Shown here: positions 1 through 6,812 of the stretch, piece by piece
How positions within the stretch are numbered: the stretch's first letter is position 1
Layout of the letters: every line of letters begins with the position of its first letter
DNA from: an uncultured Bacilli bacterium
Lineage (GTDB): Bacteria > Bacillota_I > Bacilli_A > RF39 > UBA660
Length of the DNA stretch: 37,105 bases
Direction: 5' to 3'
Assembly: GCA_934149245.1 (NCBI GenBank)
Contig: CAKPER010000011.1
Coordinates: 1 to 37,105 of the forward strand
Notes under the pieces: model-generated
The model's database searches: none
What the model saw: the letters and a program-made list of their open reading frames with translations, nothing else
What the model was told of the DNA's origin: nothing
Translations under genes and position numbers: made by a program

Positions 1-386
1 ATTAAATAAGATAATATTTCATTTAAATCAAAATGAAATTGGTATTTCTCTTGAATATTGTTACAAGTATTATCTAATCCTAATTGATAATATAGTTTTT
101 TAATGAATAAATAGCCAATATTATATTGTCTTTTAATTCCTGACGCAATTCTTTTATTTGGATTAAATTCTTTTTTTATAAGTTCTTCTTTATCTTTAGT
201 ATTTAACTCCTCAATATATTCTTTAATTTTTAAAATTGTGTTTTCTTTTCCAAATCTTTCTTCAACCTTTGATTGATTTCCTAATATTTCAACAGTTCTT
301 GTTGTTCTTTTTCCACTAATAGTAGTGTAATCTTCAATTATTGAATAATATGATTGTTTTAATTTTCTTCTTATACTTAATCTCAT
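1..386 (-). CDS. IS1634-like transposase, N-terminal part, cut by window edge
   Basis: A reading frame on the minus strand starts with ATG at 384-386 and stays open to the left edge (about 128 codons). RBS-like AAAGGTGATAAC lies just upstream. The protein begins MRLSIRRKLKQSYYSIIEDY and continues with a basic stretch SGKRTTRTVEILGN. This opening, a short beta-rich 'sequence-of-interest, then R-T-R/K-T-V-x-x-L-G' pattern, is typical of IS1634-type (IS4 superfamily) transposases. The DDE catalytic part would lie outside the window, so completeness cannot be judged. It points away from ftsA and looks like an insertion upstream of the division operon. Family call is from the N-terminal pattern only. 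Confidence 0.6.
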   Translation of the reverse strand, partial: MRLSIRRKLKQSYYSIIEDYTTISGKRTTRTVEILGNQSKVEERFGKENTILKIKEYIEELNTKDKEELIKKEFNPNKRIASGIKRQYNIGYLFIKKLYYQLGLDNTCNNIQEKYQFHFDLNEILSYL

Positions 387-407
387 GTTATCACCTTTGA
401 TATAGGT

Positions 408-437
408 ATTATATCACATCTACGAAAGTCTACGCAA
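408..437 (-). promoter_or_regulatory. Likely promoter of the IS1634-like transposase
   Basis: On the minus strand a perfect -10 TATAAT (plus 408-413) is preceded 18 bp upstream by a weak -35 TTGCGT (plus 432-437). The distance to the ATG at 386 is suitable for a short leader with an RBS. Confidence 0.45.
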
Positions 438-607
438 TAAAGTTAACGAAGAAAAACTAGGTTCTATAATACCTAGAGAGGATTTTTTTAATTAAAACTG
501 TCAAACTCGGGAATATAATATTATTTATTTGGATTAATTTGGCTGTTTTTCTTAAAAAAACTAAATAAATAAAACGAATTTTCAGTATTATAATAAAGAA
601 AATTCTA
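438..607. other. Intergenic, no gene seen
   Basis: No reading frame with an RBS is visible. It holds a small palindrome, CTAGGT (457-462) and ACCTAG (471-476), followed seven bases later by a T-run. This could be an element end or a weak terminator. The outer end of the IS1634-like element is not identifiable because its other terminus is outside the window. Confidence 0.4.
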
Positions 608-636
608 TTGACATAGAAATTTGTTTAATATATAAT
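608..636 (+). promoter_or_regulatory. Consensus sigma-A-type promoter of ftsA-ftsZ
   Basis: TTGACA (608-613), 17-bp spacer, TATAAT (631-636): a perfect consensus housekeeping promoter. The start should fall near 643, giving a leader of about 100 nt before ftsA. The leader contains short inverted repeats (TATGG...CCATA around 644-662, and TTTGC...GCAAA around 669-692), which may fold but match no known riboswitch that I recognise. Confidence 0.85.
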
Positions 637-743
637 TAGTATGTATGGTGGAAGGCCATAATTGTTATGTTTGCTTGTAATTGAGGCAAATTTTGTCTGA
701 TTTTGTCTAATGTTACTAGTATATAGTTTAGGAGATAGATAAT

Positions 744-1997
744 ATGAAAAAAATATATACAAGTATAGATATTGGCTCTTATTCTATAAAAATTATAGTT
801 GGAGAATATTTTGATAACAAACTTCATATTTTAGCGTCTACTTGTGTGTGTTCGGAAGGACTAAAAAAGGGATTGATAGTTAATCCCGAGCAAGTAGTGA
901 AAACATTAGAAAATGCTATTAAAGAAATAAATGAAAAATTAGGTGTAGATATAAAAAAAGTTATTGTCAATGTTCCAGATTATAACGCTAGTTTTCGTGA
1001 TGTATCAGGCAGTGTTGAGATTAAAAATGATTCAGGTGTTATTACAAGTGAAGATATTAGCAGAGTTATAAAAGATTCTGTATATAATAAGTTAGCATCA
1101 GGTTATGAAGTAGTAACGGTTGTTCCTTATAATTATGTTATAGATGGCAAAATAGAAACGAGTAAACCATTAGGTAAAAATGGACAAAAACTAGAAATAA
1201 AAGGTATAATGATATCAACACCAAAGAAAAATATTTACTCTGTTTTAAATGTTGTTGAAGCTTCTGGCTTGGAGGTTGTAGATATAACTATTTCTGGTTT
1301 AGCAGATTATTATGAAGTAAGAACAGATGCTATAGATGGAAAGACAGGGGCAATTATAAATATAGGACATGAGACAACGACAATAAGTATTTTTGAATCA
1401 GGCAATATATATAATAATGAGACATTACAGATTGGCGGCATAAATATAGAAAAAGATATTTCTTATGTATTTGGACTTAGTAAAATGGACGGTAGAACTT
1501 TAAAAGAAAAATTTGCTAGTAGTCATAAAAGATTTTGTCAGTTGAATGAGATTTATGAGGTAAAAAATACGATTGGTGAGATAGTAAAGTTAAATCAATT
1601 AGAAGTGTCTGAAGTTACTATGAGTAGAATGATTGAAATAATGAATTTAGCTAAAAAGCAAATAAGAAATTTAACAGATGAGGATATTGAATATATAATT
1701 TTAACAGGTGGACTTACAGAAATAAAATCATTTAAAAATATAGCATATGAAATATTTGGTAAGGATGTAGTGATATATAATGTAACTACAATAGGGGCTA
1801 GAGATAATAAGTATACAACAGCAATAGGTATGATAAAATATTTCATTTATAAAATGGAATCACGTGGAAGAGAGTTTTCTATGTTTAGTTTAGAAGATGA
1901 GATGGCACTTGTGAATCCGTCTAATAGAAAATCAAAAAAAGATAATATGGTTAATAAAATTTTTGGAAGTTTCGTAGTGGGTAAGGAGGATAAATGA
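744..1997 (+). CDS. ftsA: Cell division protein FtsA
   Basis: Actin-like ATPase that tethers FtsZ to the membrane. The N-terminal phosphate-1 segment is visible at residues 8-20 (I-D-I-G-S-Y-S-I-K). The SHS2/1C subdomain follows (VIVNVPDYNASF...), then the second nucleotide-binding segment I-I-N-I-G-H-E-T-T-T and the adenosine motif ILTGG. The last 15 residues (VNKIFGSF...) form the amphipathic membrane-targeting helix after a basic linker. Its 417 residues are normal for the family. AGGAGA lies upstream of the ATG. The gene is the first of the ftsA-ftsZ operon and its TGA overlaps the ftsZ start region. No divIB/ftsQ or mur gene precedes it here; an IS1634-like transposase lies upstream instead. 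Confidence 0.95.
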   Translation: MKKIYTSIDIGSYSIKIIVGEYFDNKLHILASTCVCSEGLKKGLIVNPEQVVKTLENAIKEINEKLGVDIKKVIVNVPDYNASFRDVSGSVEIKNDSGVITSEDISRVIKDSVYNKLASGYEVVTVVPYNYVIDGKIETSKPLGKNGQKLEIKGIMISTPKKNIYSVLNVVEASGLEVVDITISGLADYYEVRTDAIDGKTGAIINIGHETTTISIFESGNIYNNETLQIGGINIEKDISYVFGLSKMDGRTLKEKFASSHKRFCQLNEIYEVKNTIGEIVKLNQLEVSEVTMSRMIEIMNLAKKQIRNLTDEDIEYIILTGGLTEIKSFKNIAYEIFGKDVVIYNVTTIGARDNKYTTAIGMIKYFIYKMESRGREFSMFSLEDEMALVNPSNRKSKKDNMVNKIFGSFVVGKEDK

Positions 1998-3079
1998 TGG
2001 ATAATATGTTAGGTTTAGAAATGGATCAATTAGCAAAAATAAAAGTAATAGGTGTTGGTGGTGGCGGTTGCAATGCAATAAACCGTATGATTTCATGTGG
2101 ATTAAAGGGTGTAGATTTTATTGTTGCCAATACTGACGTTCAAGCCTTAAATAAGTCATTAGCAGAAACAAAGTTGCAAATTGGAGGAGAACTTACTGAT
2201 GGGTTAGGAGCAGGAGCTAATCCTGAGATTGGAAGAGAGGCTGCTTTAGAGAGTAAGGCAGCAATTGAAGACGCCCTAAAGGGAGCAGATATGGTCTTTA
2301 TAACCTGCGGAATGGGTGGCGGAACTGGTACAGGTGCTGCTCCAGTAGTTGCTGAGATAGCTCAAGATTTAGGAGCTTTAACAGTTGGAATTGTTACAAA
2401 GCCATTCAGTTTTGAAGGAAAGAAAAGAATGGAACAGGCAGTAGCAGGTTTAGATGAACTAAAAAAACATGTTGATACAATTATTGTAATTCCAAATGAT
2501 AGACTAAGAGAATTAATTGATAAGACAACACCTATGTTGGAAGCCTTTAGAGAAGTAGATAATGTTTTACATAGAGGTGTACAGTCAATCTCTGATTTAA
2601 TAGCAGTAGCAGGTTTAGTAAATCTTGATTTTGCTGATGTAAAAGCTGTTATGAAAGATAGAGGTAATGCTCTAATAGGAATTGGTGTAGGCTCTGGTGA
2701 TGGAAGAGCTGTTGAAGCTGCAAAACAAGCTGTATCAAGTCCACTATTAGAAACTTCAATAGATGGTGCTACAGATGCAATCATAAATGTAACAGGTGGT
2801 TCTTCATTAACTTTATTTGAAGTAGAAGAGGCAGCAGAGATTATTAGAAGTGCTGCTAATACAGATATAAATACAATTTTTGGTGCTGTTATAAATGAAA
2901 ATTTGAATGATGAGGTAATTGTAACAGTAATAGCTACTGGATTTGAACAACCTAGCGAACCATTATATCATAGTATTAATTCTGGGGAAAGAGAAAATTT
3001 GTATAAGGATAATGAACCAGATGATATAGACAGTGATTTTGATGTTCCACCATTTTTAAGAGATCGTGATAATTATTAA
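1994..3079 (+). CDS. ftsZ: Cell division protein FtsZ
   Basis: Tubulin-like GTPase that forms the Z ring. The tubulin signature GGGTGTG lies at residues 108-114, the early glycine loop GVGGGGCNA at 20-28, and the T7 synergy loop NLDFAD at 210-215. The C-terminal tail ends with a conserved peptide (DFDVPPFLRDRDNY) that binds FtsA and SepF-type partners. At 361 residues it is of usual length. ATGATG is present: the first ATG (1994) overlaps the ftsA stop and is only 4 nt from AAGGAGG, so the second ATG at 1997 (7-nt spacing) is the likelier start. Translation should be coupled to ftsA. A terminator follows directly. Confidence 0.97.
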   Translation: MMDNMLGLEMDQLAKIKVIGVGGGGCNAINRMISCGLKGVDFIVANTDVQALNKSLAETKLQIGGELTDGLGAGANPEIGREAALESKAAIEDALKGADMVFITCGMGGGTGTGAAPVVAEIAQDLGALTVGIVTKPFSFEGKKRMEQAVAGLDELKKHVDTIIVIPNDRLRELIDKTTPMLEAFREVDNVLHRGVQSISDLIAVAGLVNLDFADVKAVMKDRGNALIGIGVGSGDGRAVEAAKQAVSSPLLETSIDGATDAIINVTGGSSLTLFEVEEAAEIIRSAANTDINTIFGAVINENLNDEVIVTVIATGFEQPSEPLYHSINSGERENLYKDNEPDDIDSDFDVPPFLRDRDNY

Positions 3080-3080
3080 T

Positions 3081-3115
3081 AAAAAGAAAGAAAATGGAAA
3101 ATTCTTTCTTTTTTG
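3081..3115 (+). terminator. Terminator of the ftsA-ftsZ operon
   Basis: AAAAAGAAAGAA and TTCTTTCTTTTTT form an A/T-rich hairpin around a short ATGG-containing loop, directly after the ftsZ stop and ending in a T-run. Confidence 0.75.
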
Positions 3116-3149
3116 TCGTATAAATTTGTCTATAAAGTGTAAAATTATC

Positions 3150-3178
3150 TTGATTTTTCATAACTATTATATTATAGT
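3150..3178 (+). promoter_or_regulatory. Promoter of rpoZ and the prepilin-like gene
   Basis: TTGATT (3150-3155), 17-bp spacer, TATAGT (3173-3178). It lies 28 bp before the rpoZ ATG, which is preceded by GAGGAGTG. Confidence 0.65.
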
Positions 3179-3206
3179 AAAAGTATGATATGAGGAGTGT
3201 GATAGA

Positions 3207-3407
3207 ATGATTTATCCATCAATTGATAAGATATTGAGTATGATTGATTCAAAATATGCTTTAGTGTATGTTGTTTCAAAGAGAAGTAAAGAAATGCTTA
3301 GAACTCATCACTATCAAATGGACGAAAAGGATTATAAATCTAGTAAACCAATAGGTCGTGCCCTAGAGGAAGTATATGAAAATCTAATTCATATAAAAAG
3401 AGGATAA
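3207..3407 (+). CDS. rpoZ: RNA polymerase omega subunit
   Basis: Small subunit that assists assembly of the RNA polymerase core through the beta' subunit. The 66-residue protein shows the family pattern YPSIDKxLxxIDSKYALVYVVSKRSKEM near the N-terminus, then KPIGRALEEVYENLI near the C-terminus. Length is normal for Firmicutes omega. RBS GAGGAGTG is well placed. In Bacillus-type genomes rpoZ follows gmk (with priA/fmt nearby), but here it has its own promoter and is followed 4 nt later by a prepilin-like gene, an unusual neighbour. Confidence 0.9.
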   Translation: MIYPSIDKILSMIDSKYALVYVVSKRSKEMLRTHHYQMDEKDYKSSKPIGRALEEVYENLIHIKRG

Positions 3408-3411
3408 TCCT

Positions 3412-3786
3412 ATGAACAACAAGGGATTTACATTGATAGAAGTTTTAGCATCACTAGTAATATTTACTATAGCTAGTTTAGTTATTTCTAGATTTGTTGG
3501 AAATACATTAGCAATTAGTAAAAAAGATTCTTACAATTTGATGAAGAATAATATTATATCGACATCAGAGGATTTTTTGAAAGAATGTGATGCTAAAACA
3601 ATTAATTGTAATTTATCTTGGAAAGATAATAGAACAACATTTTCAGCAGAGTTACTAGAGGTTAGTGGCTATTTTAAAAATTTGAAAAGTCCAATTGACA
3701 ATAAGTATTTAGGGAAATGTTTGAAAATAGATGCTGTTAAAGATAATGGCACATATCATATAAGTTTAATTGATAATTGTTATTAA
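3412..3786 (+). CDS. Type IV prepilin-like (pseudopilin) protein
   Basis: The 124-residue protein starts MNNKGFTLIEVLASLVIFTI, a class III prepilin leader. PilD/ComC-type peptidases cut after the Gly before Phe-Thr-Leu-Ile-Glu and methylate the new N-terminus. The hydrophobic helix that follows is the membrane and fibre-core helix. The globular part is short, with four cysteines (about residues 54, 61, 103 and 123) that could form disulfides. ComGD-like minor pilins have this form. No ATPase, platform protein or peptidase gene is in the window, so its assembly partners are elsewhere. It starts 4 nt after rpoZ and is likely cotranscribed with it. Its end overlaps tail-to-tail with the next gene. 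Confidence 0.75.
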   Translation: MNNKGFTLIEVLASLVIFTIASLVISRFVGNTLAISKKDSYNLMKNNIISTSEDFLKECDAKTINCNLSWKDNRTTFSAELLEVSGYFKNLKSPIDNKYLGKCLKIDAVKDNGTYHISLIDNCY

Positions 3787-3965
3787 TATGGATAATAAGG
3801 ATATGGGTATGGTCTAGGATAAGGTTGATAATAAGGTCTAGGATAGAAAGCAGGAGCTAGTAGTCCACCGGTGATACCACCTAAAACAAAAGGAACAGCA
3901 AATCCTCCACCTACAAATCTGTTATTACCATATGGTCTCCTACCGTAAAAATTTTGATTATACAT
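3783..3965 (-). CDS. Small Gly/Tyr/Pro-rich protein
   Basis: A 60-residue protein with a strong RBS (AAAGGAGATAATT before ATG). The N-terminus is rich in Asn/Tyr/Arg, the middle is a hydrophobic glycine-rich segment (FVGGGFAVPFVLGGITGGLLAP, residues about 17-38), and the C-terminus is a Tyr-Pro-Arg repeat (YPRPYYQPYPRPYPYPYYPY). The composition suggests a coat, surface or membrane-inserted peptide. Small proteins of this type occur as spore-coat or cell-surface proteins in Bacilli, but I cannot assign a function. It is convergent with the prepilin gene and overlaps its stop by a few bases. The RBS and biased composition argue for a real gene rather than a chance frame. Confidence 0.65.
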   Translation of the reverse strand: MYNQNFYGRRPYGNNRFVGGGFAVPFVLGGITGGLLAPAFYPRPYYQPYPRPYPYPYYPY

Positions 3966-4045
3966 AATTATCTCCTTTCATTTGTATTATATAAAAAAGT
4001 TAAAAAAAGTTTAATTAAACTATTTTATTTTAAATATTTTTTTGT

Positions 4046-4051
4046 TATAAT
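4046..4051 (+). promoter_or_regulatory. -10 element before the lipoprotein gene
   Basis: A perfect TATAAT lies 21 bp before the chosen start, with only a weak -35 (TTTTAT, 4023-4028, 17-bp spacing). It overlaps the upstream ATG at 4052, which argues that the start is the later ATG. Confidence 0.45.
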
Positions 4052-4072
4052 ATGGTAAGAGTAGGTGTATAT

Positions 4073-4720
4073 ATGCAAACACAAAGAAAAATTTTGTTTC
4101 TTACTTTAATCTTAATAATTATAACGGGATGTACCAAAATAGAGAAGAATGATACCAACTATGTTAATTATGTAGTATCCTGCTTAAATAATAAATCAAT
4201 TACTAATGATGTTGCTATAGGTTATAAGTATTATTTACCAAGGGGTGTAGAAAAAATAAAGGACTATGACTATAATCAAAAGTTTTTGGTAGATAATACT
4301 TATTTATATATGTATGTAGATATTAATAGTTATTATTATAAAAGTAAATTGAAAAGTGATGATAAGAATAGTTATTATTTTCAAAAGGTAAGTTATGATG
4401 GAAAGAATGGTTATATAAAAATAATCAAAGAAAAAGATAATCAATATTTAGTTAAGTTGATTTATAACTATGCTAAGATGGAGTTTTGTTGTAATGATGC
4501 TAATTTGAATAAGTTAATTACCACATCATCAATAATTTTAAATAGTATAACTTATAATAGAGTGGTGATTGAAAAAGTTTTAGATGAAAGTCTTGCTTCC
4601 TCTAGAGAATTTACATATGAATTTAAAAAACCAACAGATGCCAGTGATGATTTCTCTCAGTATTTAGAAGAATATGTTAAGGATGATGATAGCAAGCAGG
4701 AAAAGTTGCCAGATGAATAA
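4073..4720 (+). CDS. Lipoprotein of unknown function
   Basis: Starting at the ATG at 4073 (AGGTG upstream), the protein is about 215 residues. The earlier in-frame ATG at 4052 overlaps the -10 element and has no RBS. It opens with MQTQRKILFLTLILIIITGC, a type II signal peptide with lipobox IITGC; lipid would be attached to that cysteine. The mature part is Tyr/Asn/Lys-rich with beta-type patterning (LYMYVDINSYYYKSK...) and an acidic tail. I do not recognise a domain. It is followed 23 nt later by the acidic SepF-like-start protein, so it probably heads a four-gene operon with the YtxG/YtxH-like genes. Confidence 0.7.
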   Translation: MQTQRKILFLTLILIIITGCTKIEKNDTNYVNYVVSCLNNKSITNDVAIGYKYYLPRGVEKIKDYDYNQKFLVDNTYLYMYVDINSYYYKSKLKSDDKNSYYFQKVSYDGKNGYIKIIKEKDNQYLVKLIYNYAKMEFCCNDANLNKLITTSSIILNSITYNRVVIEKVLDESLASSREFTYEFKKPTDASDDFSQYLEEYVKDDDSKQEKLPDE

Positions 4721-4743
4721 CATAAGAAAGAGGTGCTTATTTA

Positions 4744-5952
4744 ATGGGATTAATGGATAAGTTTAAGAATTTATTTACCGATGAAGAATATGAAGAAGAG
4801 GAAATAGAAGAACCTGTGAAAATAAAAGAAATCAAAAAAGAAAAAAAAGAAGAGAACAAGTTGCCAACTTTTATGCGTGAGAAAATTGAAAAGGAAGAAA
4901 AAGAACCTCAACAAAAATCTTTGCATCAAGAGGCATCTAATATTTCAGATTTTTCCATAAATAAAGATATAATAAATGATTCAATAATGGATTCGGTTAA
5001 TATGAATGAGAATGCAAGTAATGAAAGTCATAATGTAGAGAATAATGTTCAAAAGCCGGTTGAACAAAATAAGAAGTTTAAATTTCCAATTGCATTTGAA
5101 GATAGTGATTTTACAGATATAAGTAGAGTAAGTAGACAAGCTAGGAATAAAAAAGTCCCTTCTAAGATAGAGCGAGAGCATGAGGTAAGTCCAGCAAAAC
5201 CAAAGCAGGTTACTAAACCATTAAAAAAAGAACCAAAAGTGTCAGAACTTTATAAGGAAAAAAAGCCTAAAAAAGAAAAAGAAGAGAAAAAATTTAAGGC
5301 AACGCCAATTATATCTCCAATATATGGAGTTCTAGATAAAAATTATAAAAAAGAAGAGCTTGAACCTAATTCTGGAGATAATTATGAATTACAAAGGCCA
5401 TCAAAAAATGTTGATTTTGATAGTGTAAGAAAAAAAGCTTACGGTAGTTTAGTTGAAGATATAAAAAATAATATGATGTGTCAAAATTGTGAATATTTAA
5501 AAAAAGCTAAAGCATGTAAAAAAGAAATTTCAGAAGATAATTTGATGTATGAGGCGTTGTGTGAAAGAAACACTGAAACTTTCGAAGAGGATATTAAAGA
5601 AATACCTGAGAGAGAAGTAAAGGATGTAACACTTGATGAAGCTACTGAAAATTATTTCGATTATGGGGTTGAGTATGAAAAAGCAACACCTCCTAAAGAT
5701 GAAGTTTCAGATAATGTCAAAATATTGAACCATGATTATCAAGATGTATCAACACCACCAAAGAAAAACAATACTATCCCACCAGTAAAGAGTAGTATAA
5801 ATTTATTATCTACTTTAAAAAAGAGTATGGGAGATGAAGAGACAAATTCATCTAGTACTGATGGGGATACAAATAAAAAAAATTTAGAATTAACAGATGA
5901 CTTATTTAATTTAATTGATTCAATGTATGATGAAGGGAAAGATGATAAATGA
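4744..5952 (+). CDS. Acidic, mostly disordered protein with a SepF-like amphipathic N-terminus
   Basis: 402 residues. The first 20 residues, MGLMDKFKNLFTDEEYEEEE, closely resemble the membrane-binding N-terminus of SepF (amphipathic helix followed by an acidic Tyr/Glu run), but no SepF core domain follows. Most of the protein is Lys/Glu-rich low complexity. Islands of apparent order are a motif ATPIISPIYGVLDKNYKKEE (residues 186-205), a four-cysteine segment (Cys 246, 249, 258, 273; CxxC then two more), and a C-terminal helix (LELTDDLFNLIDSMYDE). I infer a peripheral membrane, division- or envelope-associated scaffold; this is not established. It ends by overlapping the next gene (ATGA-type), so the two are translationally coupled. 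Confidence 0.7.
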   Translation: MGLMDKFKNLFTDEEYEEEEIEEPVKIKEIKKEKKEENKLPTFMREKIEKEEKEPQQKSLHQEASNISDFSINKDIINDSIMDSVNMNENASNESHNVENNVQKPVEQNKKFKFPIAFEDSDFTDISRVSRQARNKKVPSKIEREHEVSPAKPKQVTKPLKKEPKVSELYKEKKPKKEKEEKKFKATPIISPIYGVLDKNYKKEELEPNSGDNYELQRPSKNVDFDSVRKKAYGSLVEDIKNNMMCQNCEYLKKAKACKKEISEDNLMYEALCERNTETFEEDIKEIPEREVKDVTLDEATENYFDYGVEYEKATPPKDEVSDNVKILNHDYQDVSTPPKKNNTIPPVKSSINLLSTLKKSMGDEETNSSSTDGDTNKKNLELTDDLFNLIDSMYDEGKDDK

Positions 5953-6245
5953 TAGATATTAATAGTTTTTTGATATTAGTAGTTTGCATATTGAGTTCTA
6001 TATTACTTGTTGTATTAATAGTATTAGGTATAAAGTTAATTGGTACTGTTAGTAAGGTTGATAGAATATTGGATGAGTTAGAATTGAAGGTAAGAAGTTT
6101 TGATAAGATGTTTAGTGTTGTAGATAGTATTACTGATAGTATGGCTGTTGTTAGTGATAAGATAGTTGATAGTATTGTATATTTAATAAGAAAAATATTT
6201 AGTGGTAGAAAAAGAAAGGAAGAAGAAAATTATGGCCAAGAATAA
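5949..6245 (+). CDS. Single-pass membrane protein, YtxG/DUF948-like
   Basis: A 98-residue protein with one N-terminal membrane helix (residues about 6-30, LILVVCILSSILLVVLIVLG). A helical region of heptad-like repeats follows (VSKVDRILDELELKVRSFDKMFSVVDSITDSM...) and a basic tail. This is the layout of DUF948/YtxG proteins, which in Bacilli sit next to YtxH, as here. Its start overlaps the previous stop and its end overlaps the RBS and start of the YtxH-like gene. The family call rests on organisation and topology more than on a diagnostic motif. Confidence 0.6.
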   Translation: MIDINSFLILVVCILSSILLVVLIVLGIKLIGTVSKVDRILDELELKVRSFDKMFSVVDSITDSMAVVSDKIVDSIVYLIRKIFSGRKRKEEENYGQE

Positions 6246-6633
6246 AGGATTAGGAAAAATATTATTAGGAATGGGAATAGGAGCTGGTTTAGGAGTTTTA
6301 CTTGCACCAAAATCTGGAGATGAAACAAGAAAAGAATTAAAAAAAGAAATAAATAAATTTATTGATAGTATTAAAGATATAGATATGAATGAAGTAAAAG
6401 ATGAATTTTTGAACAAGATTGAAGATATTAGAAATGAATTAGATGATTTAGATAAAGAAAAAGTATTAAAAATAGCAAAAGAAAAGGGAAATGATTTAAA
6501 GAATAAAGCTGATGAATTAGTTGAACTTGCTAAAGAAAAAGGAACACCTGTAATAGAGGCATCAGCAGATGCTGTTAGACAAAAAGCTATTTCAGCAACA
6601 AAATCAGTTTTAGCAAAATTAGAAGAAAAATAA
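6232..6633 (+). CDS. YtxH-like general stress protein
   Basis: The start at 6232 (MAKNKGLG...) has a well-placed GGAAGAAG-type RBS; the upstream in-frame ATG lies inside the previous gene. The N-terminal hydrophobic, glycine-rich segment GKILLGMGIGAGLGVLLAPKSGDETRKEL is the YtxH-domain signature (membrane-inserted helix, then APKSG-x-E-T/x-R). The remainder is a long charged amphipathic helix or coiled coil (KKEINKFIDSIKDID...). B. subtilis YtxH is a general stress protein of unclear role. It is the last gene of the 4073-6633 set and its stop codon touches the next promoter. Confidence 0.85.
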   Translation: MAKNKGLGKILLGMGIGAGLGVLLAPKSGDETRKELKKEINKFIDSIKDIDMNEVKDEFLNKIEDIRNELDDLDKEKVLKIAKEKGNDLKNKADELVELAKEKGTPVIEASADAVRQKAISATKSVLAKLEEK

Positions 6634-6662
6634 TTGACAAGAGATAAAAATAGATATATTAT
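6634..6662 (+). promoter_or_regulatory. Promoter of the T-box/glyS unit
   Basis: TTGACA (6634-6639), 17-bp spacer, TATTAT (6657-6662). It begins directly after the YtxH-like stop codon; transcription should start near 6669. Confidence 0.75.
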
Positions 6663-6668
6663 ATATTT

Positions 6669-6796
6669 ATATATAAAAAGCGAAGATATGTTATGGTAAA
6701 GCATGGAGCTATATATTAAGAGGGATTCTATATGAATAAATAAGGTGGAACCGCGGGTTTATTACTCGTCCTTATAATTAGAATTCCTCTTTTTAT
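6669..6796 (+). promoter_or_regulatory. Glycine T-box riboswitch, very short form
   Basis: The T-box core AAGGTGGAACCGCGG lies at 6743-6757. Its UGGA bulge is complementary to the UCCA 3' end of tRNA-Gly. The antiterminator pairs ATAAGG with CCTTAT and CGGG with CTCG (about 6740-6776). Stem I is only about 30-48 nt: AGC (6679-6681) pairs with GCT (6708-6710), with a purine-rich 5' loop side (GAAGAT) and the Gly codon GGA (6705-6707) as likely specifier. AAGAGGGATTCTA (6718-6730) pairs with TAGAATTCCTCTT (6779-6791) before a T-run, giving the terminator. As in other glycine T-boxes no stem II is seen. Uncharged tRNA-Gly should raise glyS expression. Confidence 0.85.
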
Positions 6797-6812
6797 ATTT
6801 TAGGAGGAAAAA

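Noticed and set aside
2362..2784. 140-codon minus-strand frame within ftsZ
   Set aside because: Antisense shadow of a highly conserved gene; no RBS, Ser/Thr-rich composition typical of reverse frames.
6183..6704. 173-codon minus-strand frame over the YtxH-like gene and T-box
   Set aside because: Runs against two supported genes, a promoter and a riboswitch; Ser/Phe-rich shadow of a Lys/Glu-rich gene.
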